Origin: Narthecium ossifragum
Lineage: Eukaryota; Streptophyta; Magnoliopsida; Dioscoreales; Nartheciaceae
Length of the DNA stretch: 64,000 bases
Direction: 5' to 3'
Assembly (NCBI GenBank): GCA_963920575.1
Contig: OY986964.1
Coordinates: 11,406,663 to 11,470,662, forward strand
Part shown: piece by piece, positions 10,237 through 23,023 of the stretch
How the letters are laid out: each line of letters begins with the position of its first letter
Position numbering within the stretch: the stretch's first letter is position 1
The notes under the pieces: generated by a model
What the model saw: the letters and a program-made list of their open reading frames with translations, nothing else
Database searches by the model: none
What the model was told of the DNA's origin: nothing
Position numbers and translations under genes: made by a program

Positions 10237-12482
10237 TGTCGCGCCCTGACCCGCGAAGGCCCAACCGGGCTGGGCGACGCGAACCAGACAATGCCCCCCT
10301 GACCTAAGTAAGCCAACTTGCGAAACAACTGGTACTTAATCGGGCGGAAGGAGGTTTTGTTTGGCGAGGGGTTCCCTCTAGCTTATTGGTTTCTGTAAAC
10401 AATCCATAAGTACCTTATTTAACAATAGTTCCAAACCTTAACAATAAAACAAAGATATATTGAAATTCTCAAAAGGGTTTATATTTATATACATCACACT
10501 CCCGTAGGAGACTAACTATAACAAAAGGTAGACGACGATCACCGCTCCTCAAGCACCGCCAGACGCCGCCGCGCCACCAAACACCTACCCGGTAGGGGCC
10601 ACTGAAGAAGAGCTAATGCCTACACCTGAAAAACACAGCCCGGGTAGGAGTGAGCACTAAGCTCAATAGGGTTCTACACTACGACACACAGAAAAGAGGG
10701 AACACAACAGTGTCGCCGCCAAGCAAGGTCTAGGTGTACACAGGGGTCCCATAACCCCACCGCGTGTCCCTGAGGACTCCTGTCCAGGTCCCATCCTCAG
10801 AAAGACAGGAAACCAATATTATCGTCTCACCAGCAAGAAACCGACACTGCTAGACGGGAACCAACACCGCTGAGTAGGCACACCCTCTACTCAAGAGACA
10901 TGAAAAGCAGACACTGGCTACACCTCAGAACCCGGCTCGAGGCCGGCACGACCTCTAAAATCATCGATCAATATGTATTCAAGCCATCTAAGTCTATCAT
11001 CGATATCGACTGAATACTACCATCCAAATCCTGGACCACGCTACCCGCCACGGTCCTAGAGCTAAATTCAAGCTACCCGAAAGCCTCGGATCGGCGACCC
11101 ATCGCATACGCCCTATCCTTATGCATCTAATGCGCAATCAAAAAGTGCATGTTATGATCATGCGTAGGTAAGAGGTAAACATGCAATAATATGATAAGAT
11201 AACAAGCATGTCCAACTGGACTGCTGCAGTGATACCAATGACCACTGCTAGCCAATCCGCAGCGGGTCCTGACATTACAACGGTACCGCGACCGTCAACC
11301 GCGAGCCCCTGCAATGGAAAGCAACCCCGAAAACCCTGATGAGCACATAATATTATTTAATCAACAAGATCCCCCAATTTGAGGCTAAGCGACCTCGTCG
11401 ATCCGACGTTCAAACGACGTCGGATTTGAGATTCAACTTAGACAAATGTATATAAACATGCTGGGATCGACAAATCCAAAACCGGGAAACATCCAACGGC
11501 TCGATTAACGGGAAAACAGTAATCAAAACCATTAACTTCACTAATTTTATCTAATTGTTGCAATGCAACCCATCCGAAGGAAAATCATAACAATTCATAG
11601 GAATATCAGACAATTATGAAACTGGTTGCAACTGAGAGTAGATCCAAAGATCTCCAACTCTTATGTTCATCATAAATCAATATCATGCATGTACAAGCCG
11701 GAAAACACGTCGTAAGTCGGTTGTTCTTCAAGAACAGCAAAATCGAAAAATCCGAGTTTAAATATGCTAAAATCCTATTAAACTCTGAATCAAATCATAT
11801 GAAACTCAAAATAGAAATCAAGCTACTCTAGGTACACATAACAACATGAAGAACACCCAGATCTACCGGCTAGATTAAGAGAAAATCCAAATTAAACCCA
11901 TGTAGGAAGAAACCTACCGAACTAAGCAAACCTCGGTTGAATCCCCGCTATTTGAGTACCAAACCAGCTTCAAACCAAGCAACAGATCTTCCTCAGGCTG
12001 CCACGAGTCCAACGAGCCCTGAAGTACTCAAAAAGATGGCCGGAGGAGGGAGAACGGAAGGGAAGAAGGAAGAAGGAAAAACCAGAAAAACAGAGGAGGT
12101 CTCGGGCTACTTATAGGCTCGAGTCTGATTGATCGGTCCCAGGACCGATCGGTCGGACTGGGCCGGGATAAGTCAATTCGCGTCATTATCCAAACATGTC
12201 GGCCGTGCCGACAACCGACACATCCCAGGAGCGACCGATCGCACACGGTCCGCCAGCTGTCCTAAAAATAAGTTTCTGCGCCCCCGAGCTTGGATCTTTC
12301 AATCCCAAACCCGCCTAGGGTTCTAGCAAATACATAAATCAAACAAAAGGGGCTGTGTGTGCACGACGCGAGTGTGAAACAAACCAATAAGGCGCGTTTT
12401 ACCAAATTGCCCTTGCGGTCCACAACGAGCCATGGGCCCGACCTAGACGGTTGACCCAGGAGTAGAGAGACAGGTCCTCACA
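10237..12482 (-). mobile_element. A-type gypsy LTR (solo), reverse orientation, 2246 bp
   Basis: Begins TGTCGCGCCC and ends GGTCCTCACA on the plus strand, the mirror of A-type LTRs (TGTGAGGACC...GGGCGCGACA). It pairs along its length with 38055-40291 and, in reverse, with 20763-23023. The flanking five bases differ (CAAGT left, ATCCT right). The left flank is the cut end of F1 and the right flank is pol of another element, so the junction was probably made by recombination or deletion after insertion. It carries the palindromic GATCGGTC/GATCGATC words near 12130. Confidence 0.85.
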
Positions 12483-13043
12483 ATCCTGATCTTGGAAGAC
12501 ATACGTAGGACACATGTTATGCAGGAGGCTTGTAGGTGGAGTAGGCAAACTATAACAGTTGACAGCTCAGCATTGGCGTTGCACCGTTTGAGGCAGAGTA
12601 CGGCATCTCACGCCGTCTTTCAACATGTTAGACTGGCTTTGCAGAGGTTACATCACCCAATTTTAGGAAGATCAATGTAGATCAGGTCAGAGTTGACAGG
12701 AGACTTTGTACAGATCAGATATGACAGCCGTTGGATTTCTTAGTTGGTGACAGAGCGGTCTTGAAGATGATTCCCTACAGAGATTGAGTTAGATAGATTA
12801 CGCATAGGTGTTTGGGGGTGACTTGGGAGCGCTGAGAGCGCGTGTGACGAGAGTGTCCCAAGTGGTTCCTACCCCGAAGTGTATCTCCTGTTGTGGGCGT
12901 TGGTGCCCTTTGTTTGTGTGGTCGCTTAGGTTGTGAGCTTTCTAACCTTCTTGTCTTGTGCAGCTGTGTTTTGTTTCTATTTCGTTATTTTCGGCCCAAC
13001 TCTTATCGAATTTCGGGATGAAATTCCTTTAAAATTGATAGGT
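12483..13043 (+). pseudogene. Gypsy pol 3' end (integrase remnant) next to the B1 LTR
   Basis: The short match ILEDIRRTHVM parallels ILEDMMRACVL of element A's integrase. Later FLVGDRAVLK-like residues recall the GDRVFL motif near the integrase C-terminus. Many stops and frameshifts are present. Just before the LTR lies TTCGGGATGAAATTCCTTTA, nearly the same as the sequence preceding A's 3' LTR (about 26600-26620), so this is the internal end of a B-type element whose 5' part is missing. Confidence 0.6.
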
Positions 13044-16000
13044 TGTGAGGACTCATACCTCCAACCCGGTCTGACCGCATTAGGTCGAGGGTCTAGTTTT
13101 GTGGTTTGGCTCGGTTGGCCTTGGTCTTGGTGTTTGGACCCCAAGGGCAATTTGGTAAAATTGTGCCTTGGTGGTCGGTTTCACACCCACGTAGTACACA
13201 CAATGCTTTGGATTGATGTATGTAATTGATTAGAAACTTAAGGGCGCTTCCGATTGGAAGATCGGAGCTCGATCGAGAAAGATCGAAATGGATGGCTGTG
13301 ATTGATTCCAGCTTTCTATATAAACCCATTAGCTTTTCTCTCTCTTCTCCTTTCTCACCTTTTTCTTTCCTCTCTCTCTCGTTGGTTGCCGGCTTGAAGG
13401 GTTGGTTATGGATTTTTGAGGCGGATCTGGAGCGATCAGAGTTGATGATCTAGTAGATTGCCTGCACGTCTATACATGTAGGTGTTTCTACTCAATTCTA
13501 TCGAGTTGGTTTCCCTAGAATTGGTTTAATGTGGTTTAGATGTGTTTGTGTTTATTGGAATGTTGTGTAACTTGATAGAGTAGTATAATGACATCTCTAG
13601 AACACTCCTATCGAGCCGATTTCGTATTTCATTGGATGAATTTTGTTTTTATCGTCGTTTCATCGATTTTTGGCTATTTACTCGTCATAACTTTGATTTC
13701 TTGGTATTATTAGATTCCCCACCTCCAATTATACCTCCCTGCAAAGTTTCGTTTGATTCTTACAAGCTTTGATAGTCAAATCTAAGAGATTGTATCTCCC
13801 GAAGGAGAAGATCGATCTTTCTTATTCGGTGGGAAAGTGTGCTCTACTGCACATAGAAGATCGTTCTTCATGAGCATGAAGATCGATCTCTTCTGTGCTA
13901 GTAAGGAGGTTTTCTATTTTTAGCTGAACAGTCGTGTTCACATTCGATTTGTGGGTTTTGTGTGCATGGTCTCGTGAAACGTTCAAGACAAACGTTGTAG
14001 ACCATCAAATCTTCTTTCCAATGCCATGGATTTCACAATTTTATGATTTTCCTATGATTTATGGTGAATTTTCTATGATACTGTGACAAAACAGGAATTA
14101 AAGAAAAATCGATCTTCTTGGGTAGACGATCGATCTATGCTGTCCTGACAGAGTGCTGGTATAAAGAAGATCGATCTCTTATATGCTGATTGCTAAATTT
14201 GATTCCGATTTTGACGAGTTTGGTTTCATTTCAACCCAGACTTCTTATATGTTTTCCCCAATGTCAAGTAAGGATTAGTATGAGATTTAAATTGGGATTT
14301 TGATTATTTCATCTTAATATTTTGCGACGACTCGTATAATGGATTGATTTACCGAAATTACTGATCTTAATCGATTTCTTTGATTTCGTCGATCAATTGT
14401 CTTCCGATTGACTCGATATCTTAGGATGTCCTGCTGATGTATACTTAGGGCCACACATTGGCTTTTCACGGATTTTTAATGGGATTTTTGAGAGGCTTTA
14501 TGTTAAGATTTTTGTTGTAGGATTTAAACCCCTAAATTGCATGCTTAGTGTAAATGGATCGAAGGTGTGCCCTTTATCAGTTTGTGGTTAACCAATGGAG
14601 TCATGCCCCTTGGGAATATGTAGAATAAATGGGCCGAAGGTATGCCCTACTGCTTTAATTATAGCCCAACTAATTGCCGACGTGCGCCAGGGGCGGTAGC
14701 GTAGAATGATTGATTGATTGATTGAATGGTGTGGTTGCTTGGTTATACTAGTAAATGCGTATCGTTGTATTGTTAGTCAGTTATCTGTGAGAAAACTGTG
14801 GAACCATAGTCTGTTATGTGCCGACGTTGCACCGAAGGCTATTGTATAGCAGTATTGTAATACCGATCTTGTTTGGGATCTGGTTTGATCCCTTATTACT
14901 TATTTGCTTAACTGATGAACCTCATATGTTGATGTGATATATAATGACACCTAAGTTAGATGCTTGTATAGGTGCATGCACTGTATGCATTAGAGGCATT
15001 CCAGGTTAGGTGTGGGCGATGGGTTATTCGTCGATTCGAGGGCTCGGGTAGCTCGGATCTAACTCTAGGGCTGTGGCTGGGTAGCAAGGTCTAGGGCGTG
15101 ATTGTATTATTGGAATCCTTATGTTATTGAGGTTGATGTCCAGTTGGCTACAATTATATTGTTATTGAGGTTTAGAGGTTGTGTCGCTTCTCCAAGGCCA
15201 AGTGCTAAGGATGATTGTCGATGTGTTCCTGATGTGGTCCCAAAGCATGGGAATCCTGGTGGGTAAGGGTGATCCTTCATGTTACTGTTCCGCTGCCTCT
15301 TGGTAACATGTTCAAGAGAGAGGTTTCATGACAGGAGCCCTTGGGTCATCGATGGGTTATGGGACCCATGGCATACCTTAGGCTTAAGCGGAGAAACAGC
15401 ACTGTTGTTGTTTCCTCCCTTTGTATGTGACGTAGAGTAGAACCCTACTGAGCTTATCGCTCACTCTTACCCGGGCTGCGTTTGTAGGTGCAGGCGTCAG
15501 CTCTTCTTCCGTAGTACCAGTTGGATAGGCTTTTCGTGCCGCAACTACTTCATGAGGCTCTCGAGGATCCTGAGATGTTGGCAGATTCAGCAGTTCCTTT
15601 TGTTATAAATCACTTTTGATAGATGTATTAAATATATAAATTCCCTCTTCGTGGATTAGATGTTATGAATCAGTATTCGATGAGTAAATTGTATAATTCT
15701 GAAGTTTGTATAAGTTATGTAATTTTGTTTACTCTAATGTTAATCTGGAACTGTTATAATTAGTACTTTATTAGAAATTACTATGTTGCCCGTTGATAAG
15801 TCACTAAATGATCATGATTCAACCCCTTAACTTAGCTTTGTTATGCCTATAGTAGTTGTATTTGATAGCTTGTTAGTTGATTTCATGTTTAATCATGCGT
15901 TGAGAAGAAGTGCAAGAAATTCGGCTAAAATGACTAAATAAACTGCTTCGTCGACCGTCAGTAATATATTCGTCAAATATTTTACAAAGGTCCAAATATT

Positions 16001-17375
16001 CTGAAACTTGGAGATGTGGTAGATGACGCAGAGATGAACAACTTTCATGTTGGATACTTGGCGAGATTCCATACAGATTAATACCAGTTTTGAAGACTAT
16101 GAAGATACATAACTGCTGGAAAACTGGTCCGTCGACGCATAGAAGAATATTCATCAAATATTCTCTATAAGTCTAAATATTATAAAATCTTCGGGATATG
16201 ATAGAAAACTTGAAGATCTAAAACTTTCATGTTGAAGACGTTCTCAGATTCCAAGCCAATTAGTGCCAAAATTGAGTTAAAATCGGAATCCTAAATAAGA
16301 GTTGAAATACGAAAAGAGGAAAGTCAAAGTTTAAGTCTAGATAGGACTCTTAAGTCCAAGTTTAGGGTTTCTCTATTTAAAAGGCCTTTTCCAGCCGAAT
16401 TTCTCATCTTTTTAACAATCTTTGGAGGAGGAAGAAGAAGATGGATAGGATGTGGATGGTGACAGCTTCCTATTCCAACCCGATGGCTTTCATCCAAAAG
16501 ATGAGTTGCTAATTATTATACTTAGGATTATTCATGAAACCCTAGCATAGTTTTCTATCTTCTTTGGTATGAATCTTGTATTCTTCTCAAAACATGATCC
16601 TATGAATTTGTTTTTTATTGTTAATAGAGTTGATGGAACAGAGTTTCTTGACGTATTTTCAGTCCTACATGATTTCTGTGATTGATTGTAGAGATTCATA
16701 GGATGGTTTTCATATGATTTATGGTTTGCTAGTGAGATAGGCTATGCTAAGCTAGGATAGGTTGTGCCAAGGTCATTAAGAGTAGTATAACTTAAAGTAA
16801 TCGTAGGACCGAAGGCAATCTATGCCAAGAAAGATAGGCTATGCCAAGAAAGATAGGCTATGCCGTTAGGAACATAAATCTTATTTTAGGGATTCATGTG
16901 AGCTTGTAGCCATATGATCCATAATGTTGAGAGAAGAGAACAAGAGGATAACTAGAGAAGACTGAAGGCGAAACTAGGGTGGATTGAGTAATTCCTAAGT
17001 CACTTATCCATTGATTCAAATTGATCAACCTTTTATTTCTTTTTTTCATTAGTTTAATCTATTCTATCTTTGATTCTTTTCCTTAGTTTTAGGGTTTTGA
17101 GAATTGATTTCAGTTTCCAACGTTTTCCCTTTGGATCGACTCCCGACTTCACCGCTATTTCTACCTAATAGTTTAGTGATTGAATAAGGATTATAAATTT
17201 AATATTTGATTGAGTTTGTAACGTTTTAACGACGACGTTTGTAAGCGATCACCCGTCTGATAGAATTGTTCAAATTAATTATGATATTTGTTATATAAAT
17301 GCGTCATAGATGATTGAATAGGTTTGTAACCCTCACGCTACGGACTAGATGGGTTTTCTGAGTCGGGGTGTGACA
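13044..17375 (+). mobile_element. B1: long gypsy 3' LTR (about 2.87 kb) containing solo LTR C1
   Basis: Begins TGTGAGGACTC and ends GGGGTGTGACA. It is preceded by the pol remnant, so it is a 3' LTR rather than a solo LTR. With C1 and its duplication removed it is about 2869 bp. It shares with A-type LTRs the module around 15010-15100 (GGGTAGCTCGGATCTA) and the module CCTACTGAGCTTA...CCGGGCTGCG near 15450, so A and B are related long-LTR families. AGATCGATCT palindromes occur between 13800 and 14180. The sequence after 17375 is a copia remnant. Confidence 0.8.
15794..17251 (+). mobile_element. C1: solo LTR, 1458 bp, in B1
   Basis: Starts TGATAAGTCAC and ends AAGCGATCA, with the perfect duplication CCCGT at 15789-15793 and 17252-17256. 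No internal domain. A TATA-like CTATTTAAAAGG lies at about 16371, and a stretch resembling the TTCCCTxTGGATCGAC word found near the ends of non-chromovirus gypsy LTRs lies at about 17125. A second copy (28148-29573) is in reverse orientation. The tG...Ca ends and 5-bp duplication support an LTR. Confidence 0.83.
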
Positions 17376-17539
17376 GGAAGGGAGGCCTGGTAAAGTAAGG
17401 TAAGACCACTCCCCACAATGCGACAATGTTGGGGTTCACTTCTTCTATTTTGTTGGGTTGTGTGGGGAGTGGTAGTGTACCAACCTATACCGTTACTACT
17501 AAGAGACAACAACAGTTTTATGAACTCACCCCCATTGTT

Positions 17540-18755
17540 GAAGAATTTTCTTTTTAAATTCACTTATCTTTTGATTTGTCAATCGAGGGAATATTTTATG
17601 TTTCTTTACAAAGCAGGTCAAATCCATAAATTCGGGACCAAAATACCCATCGTCAACTCTCTCTCTCTCTCTCATCATTTAATCCCATCTCACAAAAGTA
17701 AGAGAGAGAAAGGAGAGAGATATCTCTCTACATTAAAATGTGACATCGCCCATCTTCTTCTCTCTATTCTCATTTTTTATATCACTCTATCTCCCTATAC
17801 TCTCTCTCTCATATAGTGGTTGTCGCCGTCTTGTAATACAGAGCCTGATGTTGCCGTCGACTCGGCATCCGGTGGGAGAGAGGCAGCCGTCGCCGTCACC
17901 TATTAGAGAGAGGGAAGGAGGTTGCGGGAAGAGGGAGAAAGGAAGAAATTGCTAAGGAAAAGAGAGAGCGAGGGAGGAAGAGAGTGGGAGAGAGTGGAGG
18001 GAGAGAGAGTGTTGGGATTCCATTTTTTATATATAAATTCTTTCATTTTTTTGACGAAATACTTTCATATTTTGAAGAATTCCTTCATTATTTTCTTTAT
18101 TGTTCCTCTTTGTGTAATAAAGAGAGGGAAGGAAGCTGCGGGAAGATGAAGGAGGGAGGAAATTGTTAAGGAAGAGAGAGAGAGTGGGAGAGAGCGAGGG
18201 ATCCTTCAATTTTTAAGTGAGGAATCTTTCAATTTTTAAGTAGGAATCCTTCGATTTTTAAGTGAGAAATCCTTCAATTTTTAAGTGAGGAATTTTTCAA
18301 TTTGTAATTGATACTTCAAGAAAGAGGAGAGAGAGAGGTTGGAGAGAGAACGAGGAACTAAGAGAGAGATCGGGTGGAGGGAGAGATCAGGTGGAGAGAG
18401 GGAGGTCGGAGAAAGAAAGGTTGGGTGGAGAGAGAGGGAGGTTGGAGAGAGAACGAGTAAGTAAGAGAGATCGGGTAGAGAGAATGAGGAAGTGAGAGAG
18501 AGATCAGGTGGCGAGAGTGAGGTCGGAGAAAGAGAGTGGATGGAGAGAGAAAAAAATTATCATGTGCATTTGCATATGATATCTCTCTCCTTTCTCTCTC
18601 TTACTTGTGTCGGGTGGGATTAAATGAGAGAGAGAGAGTTGACGAGGGGTATTTTGGTCGCGAATTTATGGATTTGACCTGCTTTGTAAAGAAACACAAA
18701 AGTGTCCATCGATTGACAAATCAAAAAACATGTAGATTTAAAAAGAAAATTCTTC
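17540..18755. mobile_element. Mutator-like MITE with about 200-bp inverted repeats, 1216 bp
   Basis: Ends GAAGAATTTTCTTTTTAAA...TTTAAAAAGAAAATTCTTC are the tips of inverted repeats of roughly 200 bp (17540-17735 against 18560-18755). They are flanked by a perfect 9-bp duplication CCCATTGTT (17531-17539 and 18756-18764). Long inverted repeats plus a 9-bp duplication are diagnostic of Mutator-like elements. It interrupts the copia integrase exactly at the NNGG codons. The interior is CT/GA-rich with no transposase. Confidence 0.92.
18201..18310. repeat. 22-bp tandem repeat, five copies, inside the Mutator-like MITE
   Basis: The unit ATCCTTCAATTTTTAAGTGA repeats five times with small changes (TTTTTCAA in the last). 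GA-rich runs lie on both sides. Confidence 0.8.
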
Positions 18756-19300
18756 CCCATTGTTTGAGTAAAGATTTTTAATTGATCGACCAAATTGTTT
18801 TTCCAACAAGAGTTTGGGTTTTACAAAAATGGAATGCACTTCAGATTGTCGTTGCAGGGGAAATAACCATGTGTATTTGGTGAAATGATCAATAAAAATA
18901 ACGCACTACCGATGTCCATTAATTAATTGATGTGAATGAGGCCGGACCGCAAACACAGTGTAATGAAACTCTAGAGGACCAGAGCTTGACAGGGATGACT
19001 GACCAAGTTGGAGGTGATGGTGTGAGATGCCGCCGAATCCACCAGCCATTTCTTGTCATTCGAACCATCATTAGCAGCACAGTTGGCGGATAGTTCGCCG
19101 AGAGGGCAGTGAAGGGCATTGCTTGGCAGAGTGGCCCTTACCACCACAGAGTTGATAGTAGACTGGAGACATGCTGGATTTGTCACGGCGATTGGAGGAG
19201 CGCTTATCACCGAATTGGTGTTTATTGTCAAAGACGACTGCTGCCCACGGCTGCGGGGCCTGGTGGTGGTGCTGAATATGGTGATTGATGAGAAGGGCAT

Positions 19301-19910
19301 TTTAGATATTTTATAATAGGTGTGGTGTATGAAGTCTAATTAATTTGTGCTGTATTTAGAATTTCCTAAAGGTTAAACCAATAAGTGAAGGCGTGATTAT
19401 TTAAATAAAGGAGCGAAAGTTCGACTCACGATCTCTGATTTAATATCATGTTACTCTAACCGCTCAACTTAAAAATTAAAACCATTGGTGAAGGTGAAAT
19501 TTACAATAATATAACAGGTGGGACTTAAATCATTTTCTATAAGATATGTGATGCAAGCATATATACTAGGCGGGTTCATGTATAATTCTAATAACTAGTA
19601 GAGATTTATGGCCCTCAAGCAACTTAAGTGGTTAATAACCAGTGGTGGTAATGGATTGGTCCTGACGTCCTAAACCCTAAGTTCTCAAATTTTTTAGAAA
19701 CACAGGGCATTTGCCCTTTAAGCCATGAAAATGCTTCATTTCTCAATAAAATAAAATAAACACGCTAGATATTTAGTATGGGTAACATTTGCCCAGGCGA
19801 GTCACTTGAATGGACAGCTATCTTCCAACCAGTAAAGCAATGTGATATTCATCGCAAAAGGCGCCAAAACAATGTGCTATCAAATACGATTTCTACTGCG
19901 CAACTAACAC
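19301..19910. other. Non-coding stretch between the copia remnant and F2
   Basis: AT-rich, without a recognisable ORF. Around 19430-19480 the words CTCTGATTTAATATCATGTTA and CTAACCGCTCAAC resemble scattered plant repeat debris, but I cannot assign a family. Confidence 0.3.
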
Positions 19911-20229
19911 TAAGGTTGCGTTTGGTTGTAGGATATTCTACCCGGGGATTAAAGGGGATAGGGATTAGTATCCCGGGATAAGTTGTGGGATAAAAGTTGG
20001 TGTTTTGGTTGAAAAGTAAGGATAATGAGGTAATGATTACTTGGAATAAGAAAATGGTGTTTGGATGAAAAAGGTGGAATATGAATAGGGATTAGTGAGA
20101 TGAAAAGTAAATTAACAATATTGGTACTTTAATTAATAATATGATAATGCATAAAATATTCACATTGGATTTAATAAATTACTTAAATATGATAATACAT
20201 ATTACATTAATTAAAGTATAATATTATCA

Positions 20230-20480
20230 CCCCACCCGTCGTGTTCGACGCCTTCACATGCGAATCCCTCTCATATCTACGTCCGGTTATTTGCCACCTT
20301 TGGCGGACACACGCTCCTCCGCCATCGTCGGTATGGATGCCCGCCCGTCCTCCACCGGGTCGTATTGTTTGGCGGTGTTGAGGGCATTCGTCGCCGGAGC
20401 CGTGGCCGCCGACGACGTACACGTGACCTCCACCTACGAGGAACTCAAAGAAGGATCGCATCGTCACATGACATAGCATG
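20230..20480. other. GC-rich segment of F2 absent from F1
   Basis: In F1 the matching place reads directly from CCTCTCATATC to ACACGTGACCTCCAC with a short link. F2 has about 150 extra GC-rich bases here. A plus-strand ORF (20258-20476, 72 codons) spans it, but I recognise no domain. It may be captured exon sequence. Confidence 0.45.
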
Positions 20481-20762
20481 GTCATGCACATCAATGCATC
20501 CCCATGTAGACCCATTTATATGAATATAATAATATTATTTTAAGATATATTATTAAAATAATATAAAATAAGTAAATTCCACTTTTGAAATTTTTGTGGG
20601 TAATATTGGTAGTTTAATTAATTATATCCTAATGCATATAATATTCACCTAAGCTTTAATCATTTACTTAATATTATGATAATACATATAATTTAAGTAG
20701 TAATATTTTCTCATTCCATTAATATTATAATGCATATATTCACCGGTACTTCTGAATAAAAT

Positions 20763-23023
20763 TGTGAGGACCTGTCCCTCTACTCCTGGGTCGACCGCCT
20801 AGGTCGAAACCGTGGCTCGTTGTGGACCGCAAGGGCAATTTGGTAAATTACGCATTGTCGGTTTGTTTCACACCCGCGTGTGCATACACTGATCATGTTT
20901 GTGTTAGTGTTTGATTAAAACGGTTAGGTGGACCCGGGATTGAAAGATTCGAGCTTGGACTTGTGTTTTAACCCAAGTTTGACTTTATGGGCGAAAGAGA
21001 TCGATCTTCCCTTGCTAAGGAGATCGATCTTCTTCTGCCAGGAAGTTGAGGCGGTGGGTTTCTGAGTGGACGGCCACCGTTGGCCGTCGCTCTCCGCTGT
21101 CAGAGGTGAGAAGAAAAATCTTCTCTCCTCTCTCTTATCCTCTTCCTCCTTCATTCTTCTTCTTCCTCCTTCCTCTTTCTTCTTCCTCCTTTCCGGCGGC
21201 TCTGTTTCCCCTGTTTCTGGCTGCCTCCTTCTTCCCGTTCGTTCTTCCTCCTCTATCCATCATTTTGAGTGCTTGAGGGCTCGTTGGATTCGTGACAGCG
21301 TGAGGAAGATCCATGGCTTGGTTTGAAGCCGGTTTGGTGCTCGTATAGCTAGGATTCATCCGAGGTTTGGTTAGTCCGGTAGGTTTCTTCCTACTTGGGT
21401 TTAATAGGGGTTTTCTTTTAATCTAGCAGGTGGATCTAGGTGTTCTTAGTGTTGTTGTGTGCATCTTGGTTAGCTTAATTTCTATTTTGAGTTTCATATG
21501 ATTTGATTGAGATTTTAGTAGGATTTTAGCATGTTTAAACTCGGATTTTTCGGTTTCTCTGTTCTTGAAGAACAGCCGGTTTATGGCGTGTTTCCCGGTC
21601 TGTACATACATGATCTTGATTTATTATGAACATGAGAGTTGGAGATCTTTGGATCTATTCTCAGTTGCGACCGGTTTCAAAATTTTCTGATTTTCTTATG
21701 AATTGTTATGATGTTCCTACGGATGGGCTGTGTTACAGTAATTAAAGGTAATTAGTGAAGTTAACGGTTTTGATTAGCATTTTTCGAGTAATCGAGCCGT
21801 CGGATGTTTTTTTGGTTTTGGATATGTTGATCCCAATATGTTTTCATGCGTTTGTCTAAGTTGGATCTCAAATCCGACGTCGTTCGGACGTCGGATCGAC
21901 GAGGTCACTTAGCCTCTAATTAGAGAATCTTGATGATTAAATAATATTATTTATGTTCATCTAAGTTTTCGGGGTTGCTTCCCGTTGCAGGGGTTCGCGG
22001 TTGATGGTCACGGTACCGTCGTAATGCTGGGACCCGCTGCGGATTGGCTGGCAGCGGTCAGTGGTATCGCTACAGCAATCCAGTTGGACTTGTTTCTTAT
22101 TTTATCATATTGTTGCATGCTTACTTCTTACTTGCGCATGATCATAGTATGCATTTTGTTTGTACATTAGATGCATAAGGATACGGCGTGGGCGTTGGGT
22201 TGATCGTCGATCTGAGGCTTTCAGGTAGCTCGGATTTAGCTCTAGTACCGTGGCGGGTAGCATGGTCCAGGTTGGATGGTAGTATTCTGTCAATCTTGAT
22301 GATAGGCTTAGATGACTTGAATACATGTTGATCGATGATTTAGAGGTCGGGTTCAAAGGTGTAACCGGTGTCCGGTTATAACAACTCTTGGGTAGAGGGT
22401 GTACCTACTCAGCGGTGCCATTTCCTACCAGCAGTGTCGGTTTCCTGCTTGTGAATTAGCAATGTTGGTTTCCTTCTTATTAAGCGTGACCCGTCGCGTG
22501 ACCAGCTCGGATGGAAGATCATGATTGTGGACCTCAGGGACACGCGGTGGGGTTATGGGACCCCTGTGTACACTCAGACCTTACTTGGGGACGACACTGT
22601 TGTGTTCCCTCCTTTCTGTGTGTCGTAGTGTAGAACCCTACTGAGCTTAGTGCTCACTCCTACCTGGGCTGCGTTTTGCAGGTGCAAGTGTGAACTCTTC
22701 TTCAGTGGCCTCTACCGGGAAGGTGTTTTGTGGCGCGGCGGCGTCTGGCGGTGCTTGAGGAGCGGTGATTGTCATCTATGCCCTTTTTGTTTAGATAGCC
22801 TCCAATGGGAGTGTGATGTATATGAATGTACCCTTTGAGGTTTTGAAATCTTATTATATTATATCTTTTGAGGTTGTTAATTATTGTTAATTTCGGGTAC
22901 TTGTGAAATGTTTAGGGAAACCAATAAGCTAGAGGGAACCCTCGCCAAAATTATTCCGTATTTAGTTAGGTTCCGGTTCGCGTCGCCCGGCCCGGTTGGG
23001 CCTTCGCGGGTTGGGGCGCGACA
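20763..23023 (+). repeat. 5' LTR of element A, 2261 bp
   Basis: Begins TGTGAGGACC and ends GGGCGCGACA. It contains AGATCGATCT at about 21000-21030 in a likely transcribed leader, a CT-rich tract at 21120-21270, and the conserved modules CGTCGGATCGACGAGGTC (21887), GGTAGCTCGGATTTAGC (22221) and CCTACTGAGCTTAGTG (22637). AAAAT occurs directly on both sides. Confidence 0.9.

Larger units (their letters stand above)
17376..19300 (-). pseudogene. Ty1/copia remnant (gag end, protease, integrase), split by a MITE
   Basis: From right to left on the minus strand: a gag C-terminal region, then protease WLVDSAASHTITSN (about 19050; the usual DSGA is DSAA), then integrase WGPASFTSIN (about 18930), FIDHFTKYTWLFPLQRQSE, LLLEKQFGRSIK and NNGGEFIK. 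It resumes beyond the MITE with WYTTTPHTTQQN and LTLLYQASLP (17540-17390). Sequence between protease and integrase is missing, frames shift, and reverse transcriptase and LTRs are absent. The left end is fused to the B1 LTR at 17375/17376. Confidence 0.82.

Noticed and set aside
17418..17816. 132-codon plus-strand ORF
   Set aside because: Lies antisense to the copia integrase and then inside the Mutator-like inverted repeat; no domain.
20763..23023. The first A LTR as an independent solo LTR
   Set aside because: It has AAAAT on both sides, as a solo LTR would, but the 3' LTR at 35471 is followed by the same AAAAT and the same flank. Two separate insertions into identical DNA are less likely than one rearranged element, although a solo-LTR allele was probably involved.
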